Shown here piece after piece: positions 54,701 through 62,561 of a stretch of 64,000 bases of DNA; within the stretch, counting starts at the first letter, position 1, and each line of letters starts with the position of its first letter. Under the pieces are notes generated by a model. That model worked only from the letters and a program-made list of their open reading frames with translations. It searched no databases and was not told the origin of the DNA. A program made the position numbers and the translations under genes. Source of the stretch: Weissella muntiaci (lineage in GTDB: Bacteria > Bacillota > Bacilli > Lactobacillales > Lactobacillaceae); NCBI RefSeq assembly GCF_008107635.1, contig NZ_SDGZ01000013.1, positions 62,001 to 126,000 on the forward strand, in the 5' to 3' direction.

Positions 54701-56415
54701 CCTTTAATGACGCCAACTCCAATAGCCAACTCTCCAAAGAATTTACCTAACCCACCGGTAACTTTATCAAAGTCCTTATCGAATCCTTTTGGTAACATTT
54801 TCTCAATTGCACTTTGAGCCTTGCCACCCCATTCTTTTAACTTATCAATCCCGCTTTTAACTTTATCCAAGCCTGAAACAATTCCATCTAAAAAGCCACC
54901 TCGAAAGGCGGCTGTTTTATCCCAAACTTTACCAAGCAATCCAACCAGAGGCGTTGTTGCTTGAATGATTTTACCAAATATATCAGCAACGCCAGCTAGC
55001 GCTTTAGCAACTGCATCAGCTTTAGATCGAAGGCCCTTAGAATCTGTAAGGCTATTCGAAAGTCCTCCCAGGACGTCCTTAAATGCTCCACCTTTTGCAA
55101 CTTGTTTTCCAAAAGTATCCATTATCTGTGAAACAAAGGTTCCACTAGCTTGTTTACCAGCTCGCAATACACCTGGCAAGGTTGAATTATACCGATCAGA
55201 AGCCTTACCTACACCACCTGAATTTCCATAACCGTCAATTGCTGCGAAGGCAGTTTCGGCATCCATTTGACTGTAATCCCAGCCACCATTCTTGTTCTTG
55301 CCTAATTCATGACCATTACGCTTCTTATACTCATCACGCATCTTCCGTGTGATTTTACCGTCGAGCAAATTCAAACTTTTAGCAGCATTTCCGGACATCT
55401 TACCGGTATCACCAATATTACCGACAGCTGTCTTAAATTGCTCCATTTCACGGGTGTTCAATGCATTGGCGTCTTGAATATTGAACATACCCTTAAGCAT
55501 ACTTTGGGTCTTCCCTAGATTACCAGCATAGACACCACCATCTGATGAGTAAATTTGCTTTGCAATTGAGTTTGCCTCTGAAAAATCATTTCCAGCTTTG
55601 GTGGCAGTATCCATAATTGCATCATTTGCCCGTGCCGACTGTAGCGTTAATTGCCGACCCTTGACATTGCTGTGCGCATCTTGAATTGATGTAGCCCACA
55701 TAGCCTGACCAGATTGACGTTCTTTTAACGTTTCCCAACCATTGGAAAACATTCCTCCAACGCCATTAGCTAGACCCATAACTCCTGAAGCAAGTAGCAT
55801 TCCAGGGCCAAACATAGCCATGCTATCTTTGAAGGCGCCTGATACTTTGCCGCCTTTTTCAGAAGTTGATACATTGCCGGTATTTACGTTACCTAGATTA
55901 TTAGACCCCTTTATTCCACCAAGAGCAGACTTCAAACGTCCTATTGCGCTAATCTCTCGGTCTACCGCCTCAATACCTTTATTTGCTCCCGAAGCAATCC
56001 CTGCACCGATTGACTTGCCTTCGGGCGTAACTCCTTTAAGCACATATTTGAGCTTTTCCATTGCGGTTAATGATCGAGTAACCGCTCCATCTGCCCTATT
56101 AAGGCCTTCGTAAATACCACTACCAGCTTGTTTCCCGTGCTCTGATAATACTGTTAACTTCTCACTTGCTTTGGTTGCTCCGGCTTCCAATTTTTCAAAG
56201 GATGCTGCGGACTTTTGTACTGCTCCGCCAAGTTCAGCAGTTGAAGCCTTTCCCTTGCTTGCTCCAGCACTGATTTTTTCAAACGCTCTTGTTGCAAAAC
56301 TATCCAATCGTTCTGAATTATGTATAAGGCCGGTGATATCACTATCTACCTCACGTAAAGCAGCAGATTGAACATCAAAAGCGACCCCGATCGATAGTTT
56401 ACGAATATCTCCCAT
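51790..56415 (-). CDS. Phage tail tape measure protein
   Basis: A 1541-residue protein that sets tail length and is ejected ahead of DNA. It has an N-terminal helical region (1-500), a Gly/Lys-rich region with hydrophobic stretches (about 770-890, possible membrane-active part), proline-lysine repeats (KMPKFKNPFKGFKLPKIKNP near 1000) and at least three 44-residue Lys/Ser/Gly repeats (KSGMNAAKNAAKSGSNQVVS and relatives, about 1120-1360). No lysozyme or peptidase motif was recognised. The ATG at 56415 is chosen by AAAGG nine bases upstream; the frame stays open 21 codons further into the chaperone region. Confidence 0.93.
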   Translation of the reverse strand: MGDIRKLSIGVAFDVQSAALREVDSDITGLIHNSERLDSFATRAFEKISAGASKGKASTAELGGAVQKSAASFEKLEAGATKASEKLTVLSEHGKQAGSGIYEGLNRADGAVTRSLTAMEKLKYVLKGVTPEGKSIGAGIASGANKGIEAVDREISAIGRLKSALGGIKGSNNLGNVNTGNVSTSEKGGKVSGAFKDSMAMFGPGMLLASGVMGLANGVGGMFSNGWETLKERQSGQAMWATSIQDAHSNVKGRQLTLQSARANDAIMDTATKAGNDFSEANSIAKQIYSSDGGVYAGNLGKTQSMLKGMFNIQDANALNTREMEQFKTAVGNIGDTGKMSGNAAKSLNLLDGKITRKMRDEYKKRNGHELGKNKNGGWDYSQMDAETAFAAIDGYGNSGGVGKASDRYNSTLPGVLRAGKQASGTFVSQIMDTFGKQVAKGGAFKDVLGGLSNSLTDSKGLRSKADAVAKALAGVADIFGKIIQATTPLVGLLGKVWDKTAAFRGGFLDGIVSGLDKVKSGIDKLKEWGGKAQSAIEKMLPKGFDKDFDKVTGGLGKFFGELAIGVGVIKGLTKLPGIGGLLKGGLGFAGKVTKLDKVPGLSKLFGGGKTPKGSNRDLNENTSALQRLTAALNGNGDGSYNEDGDGYSEGGKKGKKLSTRSNRKYNKAASKYERQVEKYGAESKQAKRAGSKLSKYSDKSGSYVGKLESKYERVAGRKGAHSRKATKLRGRIATASDEALAIGGRVESTRAGSVATRTTRLAASKGGRLGRAFGRVGGVVGKAGGAFGKVGGAVGKISGFASKIPGAGLVRGAGKVAGKLGGVANLAFMGLDVASAASMKPGKTRRKAVGGAVGSGVGGVVGGALGSLLGPVGTVAGGMAGSWLGEKAGKAIGGLNFKKMAKGAGEFGKSVKKNVSGAMESAGKVAGKVGKSVGNFFTSHSKAGAKIGSNLGKGLKAFKANPQKAIKSEMKSLAKSGPIMGPLKLIGDAGKNIFKGVKMPKWMTSIGNTFSKIKMPKLSNPFKGFKMPKIKMPKFKNPFKGFKLPKIKNPFSGWKQPSWMKNISKWFGGADKGGKKTSKSADKATKSTKKTGDEAKKTSKHVEKVGKSGDSSFKKLASAAKSSSSKVTSAFSKVGKNTSKAFSGISKSSKKEFNKLSTSAKQGMSKASKAMSSGGKGIKKAVTSSFKGIGTAGKSQFNKLSSSVKSGMSKASSAAKSGAHKIPTAVKSGLAGMNSIGKGTFNKLTSSVKSGMNAAKNAAKSGSNQVVSAVKSGMSKMGSAGNSAFSKLASASTSGMNKVENAVQNGANKAANTFKSSFNKMVSTATSVSSKVSSSMATIGNSAGTATGKVKTLAAAISALKDKKVTIDVAVKGDTSKLGGKFANGTPGARAAFAKYAKGTPAGGSHPGGMALVNDEQSSTFREAFMLPNGLVGLFPNERNIMVPLPAGSHVLNAQDTRRKFAKLNAYAKGTPKAIQAFNAMSEAQPVKSNADKRNIEINIKPEINISGVAGAGLEKMVMAAVMPYLEAMSQNLSDTLGLI
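52440..52960 (-). repeat. 44-codon repeats in the tape measure gene
   Basis: Units of about 132 bases encode FNKL..S.KSGM..A..AAKSG......AVKS in succession. Forty-four residues equal four 11-residue coiled-coil turns, which fits an extended helical rod. Confidence 0.75.
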
Positions 56416-56431
56416 TTTTAAGCCTTTCTTT

Positions 56432-56659
56432 CTAGTTTTCCCATTCAACTTCCGGATGTTGAATCTTATACAAAGCATTCGCCTTGTAGTTCAGATACGC
56501 AATATCGTCAATCGACATATATTCCATGTCTTCTCTCGTTGCCAACCCCATCATTATTGGAAAATCATACTGATAGTCCTCGTCGAAACGATTACTAAAC
56601 TCTATGTCACCTTGGCTTCTAGTTAACAAACTTGCCAAGAAATTCGTCGGCCGCACCAA
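56432..56659 (-). CDS. Second tail assembly chaperone frame (frameshift extension)
   Basis: A 75-codon frame between the chaperone and tape measure genes that overlaps the upstream chaperone by 41 bases in the +1 frame. It has only TTG and GTG candidate starts and no ribosome site, so it is probably read by ribosomal frameshifting from the upstream gene, as in the lambda G/GT and Mu gp41/gp42 arrangements. The downstream part (FPIMMGLATREDMEYMSIDD, ending HPEVEWEN) is typical of the T portion that contacts the tape measure protein. Confidence 0.75.
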   Translation of the reverse strand: MVRPTNFLASLLTRSQGDIEFSNRFDEDYQYDFPIMMGLATREDMEYMSIDDIAYLNYKANALYKIQHPEVEWEN

Positions 56660-57059
56660 CTAATTCTTCAAACATATCAACGTGATCATCAAAGTAATCT
56701 AAACCTTCCTTACGAATTTCTTCAGGGTAAGAAACCATTGTCTTAATTAAAGTGTCAACGTATCCTGGATTTGCGATATAACTTTGCATGTTACCTGCTG
56801 CAATAATCTCCATTGCCTTTCGAATTCCTGGATGTGTGAAAATCACTGGTTTACCTTGAACATTAATTTCCTTGATTTGTCCACGTAGTCCACCAGTCTC
56901 TCCACGCTTAGCGATATTATCACGGTAAGTTTGCAAGAGTTGATCCACTGGCTCTGATGGTGCAGTGGGTGTTGCCGGTGTAGTTGGTACAGTAGCGGCA
57001 GGTGCTTGTCCAGCTTCAGGTGTTACCAAAGTTCCGATTGTTTCGTTTTGCTCAGTCAT
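56619..57059 (-). CDS. Tail assembly chaperone (G-type, XkdN-like)
   Basis: A 146-residue protein with an Ala/Pro/Thr-rich N-terminal linker (residues 10-40) and a helical domain (residues 45-146, TYRDNIAKRGETGGLRGQIK then FDDHVDMFEELVGAADEFL). It coats the tape measure protein during tail assembly and is absent from virions. Its end contains the sequence GAA TTT CTT (56645-56637), where a shift from TTT to TTC would place ribosomes into the next frame. Confidence 0.82.
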   Translation of the reverse strand: MTEQNETIGTLVTPEAGQAPAATVPTTPATPTAPSEPVDQLLQTYRDNIAKRGETGGLRGQIKEINVQGKPVIFTHPGIRKAMEIIAAGNMQSYIANPGYVDTLIKTMVSYPEEIRKEGLDYFDDHVDMFEELVGAADEFLGKFVN

Positions 57060-57107
57060 AGTTATTTCCTCCAGAAATTCAAATGTTTAGTTACTTCGAT
57101 TTTGCAA

Positions 57108-57530
57108 TTAGACGTTGTCGTTCAAATAATTCAGCTCAGGGACCATAAGTTGCCATGAACGACCTGATGCAGTTGCACCAAATTGAGCGTCCGGCATCTT
57201 TTGAACCCAACCTTGTCCAGACCACGACTCATCATGGTGTACCAACTTGACTGGGAATTGTTGCTTGCTAGTTGCCAGCTTAGATAGCATTGAATTATCA
57301 ACAGATAACTCTGATAAATTGACGGTAATAGTTCCACGATGATCGTTACTAATTGTCGCGTAACCCTCGCCCTTGGCATCGGCATTCATAGTCACAAGTT
57401 GATTTTGGAATGCGACTTGAACCATTGTTCCCTCTTGGAAACCATTAATTTCAACGTTATTTACAAATAAATGAACGTCTTGCGCATTATAACTTGGTTG
57501 ATATTGCGTCTTTTGATTTTGTGCAACCAT
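57108..57530 (-). CDS. Phage tail tube protein (DUF3277-like)
   Basis: A 140-residue tube protein of contractile tails (XkdM-like position). The middle KGEGYATISNDHRGTITVNL and LSVDNSMLSKLA are typical of the DUF3277 family. It lies 12 bases after the sheath gene and would form the inner tube. Confidence 0.88.
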   Translation of the reverse strand: MVAQNQKTQYQPSYNAQDVHLFVNNVEINGFQEGTMVQVAFQNQLVTMNADAKGEGYATISNDHRGTITVNLSELSVDNSMLSKLATSKQQFPVKLVHHDESWSGQGWVQKMPDAQFGATASGRSWQLMVPELNYLNDNV

Positions 57531-57542
57531 TGGTTACTCTCC

Positions 57543-58595
57543 TTACATATTGATTGCGCCAAAGACCTTAATTTGGTCGATGGCGTTTGCAGGTACATAT
57601 TGATAACTTAGCCCCGTGAATACACGAGCCTGTTGATCAGATTCTCGCATTTCACTACGGTCCTTTGCGGTTACTGAGTAAGAGGCTTGCCCTGCGTCAT
57701 CAGCATCAATAATTCCATTGGTATATGCTTTTGCAAGTACACCTTCAACAGTTGCCTTAAGCAAAGCAATTCCGGCTTGGTCATACGGAACCTTGTTACT
57801 TTGAGTTAAGATATTTTGCAAACTTGCCTTAATGTTAGAACCAGTCCAATCAATACCCATGATTACATCGATATATTGACCAGACATTGTTACACCACTA
57901 GTAGTTTGTGCAACATTGTTTGCCTTGTTTACAAAGGCCATTGAACCCGACTTCAAGATCGCATTCAAACTGATAGCGTCCCAATCATCTGCGGTCATTG
58001 TTGGAGCAATAAGGTCATGCCAATTCAAACTTCCAACAGTATATGCACCATAACGTCCAACTAATGCTGCATCAAGTCGTTGTGCATCACTTGCAGTTGC
58101 AGTAGATGACTTCTTAACCATCAGAATTGTACGTTCGTTCCCATCAAGGCTACCCTTCAAAACATCATCTGACGCAATTGCATCAGCATTAGCATAACGG
58201 TCAAGAACGATCATCATTCGGTATTGAGAACTCTCAATGATATTTGAAAGCGTCAATACCTTAGTATCATTCTGTGGCTTGATATCCTTGGTCATCGCCT
58301 CGTCTGCAAGAATGGCAAAGTACCAACCCTTGTTATCAAACAACTTCATTGCTTCTTCCAAGTCCGCAAACGTGATAACTGCCATGACTTGTGGATGATC
58401 CGGTTGAGCAAAATATTCTGTAGCAAAGCCATACACTGAATCGGCAGGCTTGTAAGCAGCTTGAATACTTTCCAACGTTGAATACTCCTTATAAGTATTC
58501 GTGTCACCAGGTACAAAATAAGCAGGAATTCCATACCCAGCAGACGCTGATGATTGTTGCACTTCAATTGAGACAGTAACATCTGATAATGTCAT
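57543..58595 (-). CDS. Phage tail sheath protein (DUF3383-like)
   Basis: A 350-residue sheath protein. The N-terminus (GYGIPAYFVPGDTNTYKEYS) and the segment YKPADSVYGFATEYFAQPDH with VMAVITF match the DUF3383 family. The sheath contracts to drive the tube through the wall. Its presence defines the phage as contractile. One-base overlap with the upstream terminator gene. Confidence 0.9.
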   Translation of the reverse strand: MTLSDVTVSIEVQQSSASAGYGIPAYFVPGDTNTYKEYSTLESIQAAYKPADSVYGFATEYFAQPDHPQVMAVITFADLEEAMKLFDNKGWYFAILADEAMTKDIKPQNDTKVLTLSNIIESSQYRMMIVLDRYANADAIASDDVLKGSLDGNERTILMVKKSSTATASDAQRLDAALVGRYGAYTVGSLNWHDLIAPTMTADDWDAISLNAILKSGSMAFVNKANNVAQTTSGVTMSGQYIDVIMGIDWTGSNIKASLQNILTQSNKVPYDQAGIALLKATVEGVLAKAYTNGIIDADDAGQASYSVTAKDRSEMRESDQQARVFTGLSYQYVPANAIDQIKVFGAINM

Positions 58596-59071
58596 TAGTT
58601 CTCCTCCTTAGAGATTGTGATTTCGTCGATTACATCTGTATCGACTTCCAAATTTGAAGGCATTATTCCGAATCGTAAATCGAGCCTTACAATATGCTCG
58701 TATGACTCTCCAAGCATTAGCTGTGGTTGCGTGTAATGCCCGATTATTCGTTCGAAATATATGTCTTTTGCTTTCAATTCATCCTGAATAGAAAAACGCT
58801 CAAAAGCTGACCTTAGCTTAAGAGCGTTTAAATTATTCTCTTGTTCATGGCTTCCGTGTATCGCAAGTGAAACTTCTACACTAAAGCCATCTTCAATTGA
58901 ATGATTAACTGAATTTGGCAAATATGGCGAAGTAAGCGAATAGGTTACAAATTCATCGCCTGGTCGTTTGCTATTGCTATTGTGCGGTACTAAATCTAAA
59001 TTCAGCACGCTTTTAACAATAGTTTCGATAGCACTAGCTAGATTAGTGTAACTATTACTGCCACTTTCCAT
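58595..59071 (-). CDS. Phage neck/tail terminator protein (gp12-like)
   Basis: A 158-residue protein (LASAIETIVKSVLNLDLVPH near the start, EVSLAIHGSHEQENNLNALK in the middle), resembling the neck terminator group found just before sheath genes in DUF3383-type phages. The ATG at 59071 is chosen because AAAGGAGG lies six bases upstream; it overlaps the previous gene by 17 bases. Confidence 0.75.
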   Translation of the reverse strand: MESGSNSYTNLASAIETIVKSVLNLDLVPHNSNSKRPGDEFVTYSLTSPYLPNSVNHSIEDGFSVEVSLAIHGSHEQENNLNALKLRSAFERFSIQDELKAKDIYFERIIGHYTQPQLMLGESYEHIVRLDLRFGIMPSNLEVDTDVIDEITISKEEN

Positions 59072-59423
59072 TATCTGCCTCCTTTCGTTGTGTTGAATCA
59101 GCTTCTTGTGCCTTATAGATAATGGCATCAGTAAAGCCTGTAGCTTGGTAGTTATCTTTGCCAACAATGGTCCAAATCTTGCCGTCAAATTTTAACTTTG
59201 TCCCAATTGGAACATCAAGCGTAGTAATCCATTCATATCTGCTAACATCATCAAACCCGCCGTCACCTTGCACAAATTGCGTCATGGTTGTTGCTGTAGA
59301 TTCAACATTATTTGCAGGTAGAAAGGGGTCATAAGAAATGATTGGTTCATCAAGCAAAACCTCAATTGGGTTAGTCATTTGAACCTTATCAAGGATTGAC
59401 CTTGCATTAACATACAAACTCAT
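59055..59423 (-). CDS. Phage head-tail connector protein
   Basis: A 122-residue protein with a beta-rich second half (TTLDVPIGTKLKFDGKIWTI, YQATGFTDAIIYKA), similar in size and position to minor head completion/connector proteins. One-base overlap with the upstream gene. Assignment is by position. Confidence 0.65.
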   Translation of the reverse strand: MSLYVNARSILDKVQMTNPIEVLLDEPIISYDPFLPANNVESTATTMTQFVQGDGGFDDVSRYEWITTLDVPIGTKLKFDGKIWTIVGKDNYQATGFTDAIIYKAQEADSTQRKEADNGKWQ

Positions 59424-59938
59424 TAAATCACCTCATAAGTTACCGATTGACGAAGCCGGCCCGTATCAATCAAAGGACTTGATGAACCCTTGTTATTGAT
59501 TGTCAGTGGCGCATTCGCAGGGCTGTGTGTACTTTTAATCTTGTTGCGAATATCTCTTGCCATCCGCTCTCCAAGTCGCTGATAAGCCATTCTTGCGCCA
59601 ATGCTGCCATTAGCAACTTCGAATATTAACTTTTCAGCAAAAGTATTCCACTCCCCTTGCTTCTCAGCAAAGGTAGACCGGATAAACGAACGTTCTGGGA
59701 TAGTTACTTCACGCAGTTTAAGAACACCATCTTTGCCGCCGTTTTCGCCTTTTGTAGGTATCCATAAATAACCACTTGGGTTCTTAGCCACAATATGTGC
59801 ACCAAATTCCTGCACTCCCGCAATCATTCCAATTTCTCCGCCGCCAAGTATTCCAACTCGTACATGATAGTCCTTCAAATGCTCCAACTGCATGATAATT
59901 TCCGGAATATGATTGTCATCCTTAATAACAACGCTCAT
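59423..59938 (-). CDS. Phage HK97-gp10-like/tail completion protein
   Basis: A 171-residue protein with the family's VRVGILGG and QEFGAHIVAKNPSGYLWIP segments, IPERSFIRSTF near residue 80, and LIDTGRLRQSVTYEV at the end, the usual signature of HK97 gp10 or virion-morphogenesis proteins. Overlaps the upstream gene by four bases. Confidence 0.82.
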   Translation of the reverse strand: MSVVIKDDNHIPEIIMQLEHLKDYHVRVGILGGGEIGMIAGVQEFGAHIVAKNPSGYLWIPTKGENGGKDGVLKLREVTIPERSFIRSTFAEKQGEWNTFAEKLIFEVANGSIGARMAYQRLGERMARDIRNKIKSTHSPANAPLTINNKGSSSPLIDTGRLRQSVTYEVI

Positions 59939-60321
59939 TTAACTACAACCAATCCCGCACCGTAGCGACGAGTACCCCCGCTAATAAGTGTCTTATAGTC
60001 ACGATAAAAAATATCATCCTGTTTCGTATCAAATGAAGTTGTACCTCCTGAATTTGAAGTCTCAATTGGGCCAACCTTAACTTTAGTATTCTCGCCTGTT
60101 GACGTTGATGAAATACCGCCATTTTGATACGTGAACATTAAATGCGCAGTGTAGAGCTTAACTGCCATTTCCATAATCTTATCTGGAACCCTATCAAGTT
60201 GAACAATGCCATACGCTTCACTCGCCAACTCAACAGACACATCGTCTGGAATTTCAGCAAATGAAGTGTGTCGCAACTTAGCAGACTTGGATACAGCTTC
60301 TTTATCAAAGGTATAGCTCAT
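59935..60321 (-). CDS. Phage connector/adaptor protein (DUF4054-like)
   Basis: A 128-residue protein with a helical N-terminal half (VPDKIMEMAVKLYTAHLMFT near residue 45) and a Gly/Ser/Thr-rich half ending GGTRRYGAGLVVV. The pattern matches DUF4054 head adaptor proteins. Confidence 0.78.
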   Translation of the reverse strand: MSYTFDKEAVSKSAKLRHTSFAEIPDDVSVELASEAYGIVQLDRVPDKIMEMAVKLYTAHLMFTYQNGGISSTSTGENTKVKVGPIETSNSGGTTSFDTKQDDIFYRDYKTLISGGTRRYGAGLVVVK

Positions 60322-60324
60322 AAA

Positions 60325-60672
60325 TTAAGCCTCCTTTTCATCTCCATTCATGATCTCGTCGACTTTCTTATCGATGTAATCAAGAACCGTCTTACGATTT
60401 GCATCGGCAGCTTCTTCATCTCGGAAATTACCAAGTAGAGCAACATCAAAAGTCTCATCAATCAACTTTTTAGCATCATCCACCTTGTATGAAGACAGCT
60501 TCGTTTCCCCTTCTGGTAAAACAAGGTCTTCCATCACAGCTGCAAATACTGGATTTGAAGAATCAACCGCCTTCAACTTTTTTAGCTCGGCTTCTGAAAC
60601 ATCATTCGTACCAGGTACTAAACGGATATCTCCAATAAATCGAACAAAATCACCTTTGTTAGAAACAATCAT
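60325..60672 (-). CDS. Phage head-region protein, unknown
   Basis: A 115-residue acidic protein (FIGDIRLVPGTNDVSEAELK, then TVLDYIDKKVDEIMNGDEKEA). No family recognised. It lies between capsid and adaptor genes and begins with a GDIRLVPG strand seen in several head-associated proteins of this phage type. Confidence 0.65.
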   Translation of the reverse strand: MIVSNKGDFVRFIGDIRLVPGTNDVSEAELKKLKAVDSSNPVFAAVMEDLVLPEGETKLSSYKVDDAKKLIDETFDVALLGNFRDEEAADANRKTVLDYIDKKVDEIMNGDEKEA

Positions 60673-60687
60673 GAACCTTACCTCCTA

Positions 60688-61569
60688 CTAAATACCTGAC
60701 ACACGCAAGACTTGATATGGATTGCGAACAACAGCACCAGCTGTACGTTCTTCAAATCCAACCACAGTGCGTGTTGAGTAATTCTCTTGTGGCAACATTG
60801 CATTATCCAATGGCAAAATCAGCTTTACGACATCTGGTGCATTATTAAACATCAACATTGCATCTGTAGCACCGTCTCCAATACCCTTCAACGCTTGGGT
60901 AGCTCGGATATCGGAGAACCAATTATACTCGTTGATAATTTGCAACAATGTACGAGTATCAGTATCCCCATAACGACGACCTGCCAACTCCTCATATTGG
61001 TCTTGTGGCAAAACCAATACAGGTTTTGTGCCAGTAAAGCCGATTTGAGTTGTGAGCTTCTTGCGGGCCTTACGGATTGACTCCAAAACCTCATCGGTGG
61101 TCATAGTCTCGATTGTCTTTGTAAATTGGTCCGTTAAAATACCTGGGGTATTAGTTAAACCATAAATATTGTATTTCGGATCGCCAGTAAAGATAAGCTG
61201 GTCCTCCTTTTCCGCCATCCCTCGACGAACTGCCTCAACCTTTTCAGTTTGAACTGGGCGATTAGACATTGCAGCTGCACGCAACTCTTGAAGGGTATAT
61301 TGCGCAGCCAGTGCAATACTAACAATACGCACTGACTTGCGATTGTAGTCTAGGTCTACAAATGGCAATGTTGTATCACCGTTCGCAATGATCTTTGCGA
61401 CTCCCGAACGAGTCATTTCGTCATAAGCGTATGCTTCAGCACCTGGGTGGACCGATGTATCAACTGTTAACAATTGACGACCAATCAATTCTCCTTCAGG
61501 TGCTTTCAGAACTGATTGTTCCAAATGTTGGAGGTCTTTACGCTCCATTACTCCGTTTGATGTAACCAT
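60688..61569 (-). CDS. Phage major capsid protein (DUF2184/encapsulin-like)
   Basis: A 293-residue HK97-fold capsid protein of the DUF2184 group, close in pattern to encapsulin shells: GRQLLTVDTSVHPGAEAYAY near residue 31, IALAAQYTLQELRAAAMSNR near 85, EKEDQLIFTGDPKYNIYGLT near 118, and GAVVRNPYQVLRVSGI at the end. There is no N-terminal scaffold delta-domain; the scaffold is supplied by the gene at 62028-63137. Confidence 0.88.
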   Translation of the reverse strand: MVTSNGVMERKDLQHLEQSVLKAPEGELIGRQLLTVDTSVHPGAEAYAYDEMTRSGVAKIIANGDTTLPFVDLDYNRKSVRIVSIALAAQYTLQELRAAAMSNRPVQTEKVEAVRRGMAEKEDQLIFTGDPKYNIYGLTNTPGILTDQFTKTIETMTTDEVLESIRKARKKLTTQIGFTGTKPVLVLPQDQYEELAGRRYGDTDTRTLLQIINEYNWFSDIRATQALKGIGDGATDAMLMFNNAPDVVKLILPLDNAMLPQENYSTRTVVGFEERTAGAVVRNPYQVLRVSGI

Positions 61570-61583
61570 TTGATAATTCCCCC

Positions 61584-62024
61584 TTAAATATGCAACGTTG
61601 CAATTCCGTCAACTGAACCGTCAGTCCAGAACGTACCAACAATATCTTTTTGTTCAGTTTCTGCTACAGCTGCTTTGAACTTACCATCAGCGGCAATAAT
61701 AGCCTTGGCTCCGCTCGTAATTGCTTCTGCAACAACAACTCCAATAGAACCAGCGTACAAAACTGATACTGGTTCCTTTTCATTAAATGCACCAACCTTG
61801 GTTTCAAAGGTATCAATCAACCCCTCGAAGGCGCGAGCGATACCAATGAAGCTATCTCCAGGCTTTGCTACCTTAACGACACCGTCAACCAATGTTAATG
61901 GTGCACCGTAAGGAATAACCTCTCCAGCTGGTTCAGTACGAACTTGTTGCAATGACGTATCTGCAACATGACCAACGCTAATCTTTCCGTCCATGTATTG
62001 ACGTCCTTGTTTATTTTCACTCAT
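61584..62024 (-). CDS. Phage capsid decoration/stabilising protein (DUF2190-like)
   Basis: A 146-residue beta-rich protein (GEVIPYGAPLTLVDGVVKVA near residue 33, then GSIGVVVAEAITSGAKAIIA). These features and its place between protease and capsid genes fit a capsid-stabilising protein. Confidence 0.8.
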   Translation of the reverse strand: MSENKQGRQYMDGKISVGHVADTSLQQVRTEPAGEVIPYGAPLTLVDGVVKVAKPGDSFIGIARAFEGLIDTFETKVGAFNEKEPVSVLYAGSIGVVVAEAITSGAKAIIAADGKFKAAVAETEQKDIVGTFWTDGSVDGIATLHI

Positions 62025-62027
62025 TTC

Positions 62028-62561
62028 CTAGACCTCCTTTTGGAATAAACGCTTATTGCGCATTTTCGCAATTTCATCTTCGTTATCAGCTACTTGGTTC
62101 ACTCCTAGATTAGGAACTTTTTGAGCACTTGTTACTGAAACATCAAACGCAGCATTCACATAATCATCAGATGCGTCTGCTTCAATCTTCACTGCCGGAT
62201 TCACCTCAGCAATCATCGCAATCTTCATTTCACGATCAGATAGCTTCATGTCAGCTGAGTCCCCCAAAATCTGGGTAGCCTTAGCTTCCAAATCAACACG
62301 AGAACGTGCTTGTGCGTATGCCTTCGCTTTTAGATCATCTGCGTCTGCTTCAAATTGCTTAACCTTACCTGATAGCGCAGCATTCTCGCCTTCCAGTTTG
62401 TTGTTAGCAGCTGTTAGACCGTTGATTGTTTCCAAAGATACAGCTGAGTCATTTTCAGTTTTCTTCTTCAAATCAGCAACAATCTTGTCAATTTGTGCTT
62501 GAGCGTCTTCATCAGATAATTTGATTACCTTGCCATTAACCTTAATAGTTTCCACGTTCAT
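62028..62561 (-). CDS. Possible nested scaffold protein (internal start)
   Basis: Internal in-frame start at 62561 of the protease-scaffold gene gives a 177-residue scaffold alone. GGAGGAGGT directly precedes the ATG, with the first GGAGG four bases away. Lambda C/Nu3 is the classic case of this arrangement. Confidence 0.5.
   Translation of the reverse strand: MNVETIKVNGKVIKLSDEDAQAQIDKIVADLKKKTENDSAVSLETINGLTAANNKLEGENAALSGKVKQFEADADDLKAKAYAQARSRVDLEAKATQILGDSADMKLSDREMKIAMIAEVNPAVKIEADASDDYVNAAFDVSVTSAQKVPNLGVNQVADNEDEIAKMRNKRLFQKEV

Noticed and set aside
49323-56415. Tailocin (phage tail-like bacteriocin) instead of prophage
   Set aside because: Capsid, protease/scaffold and decoration genes are present directly upstream, so this is a phage with a head.
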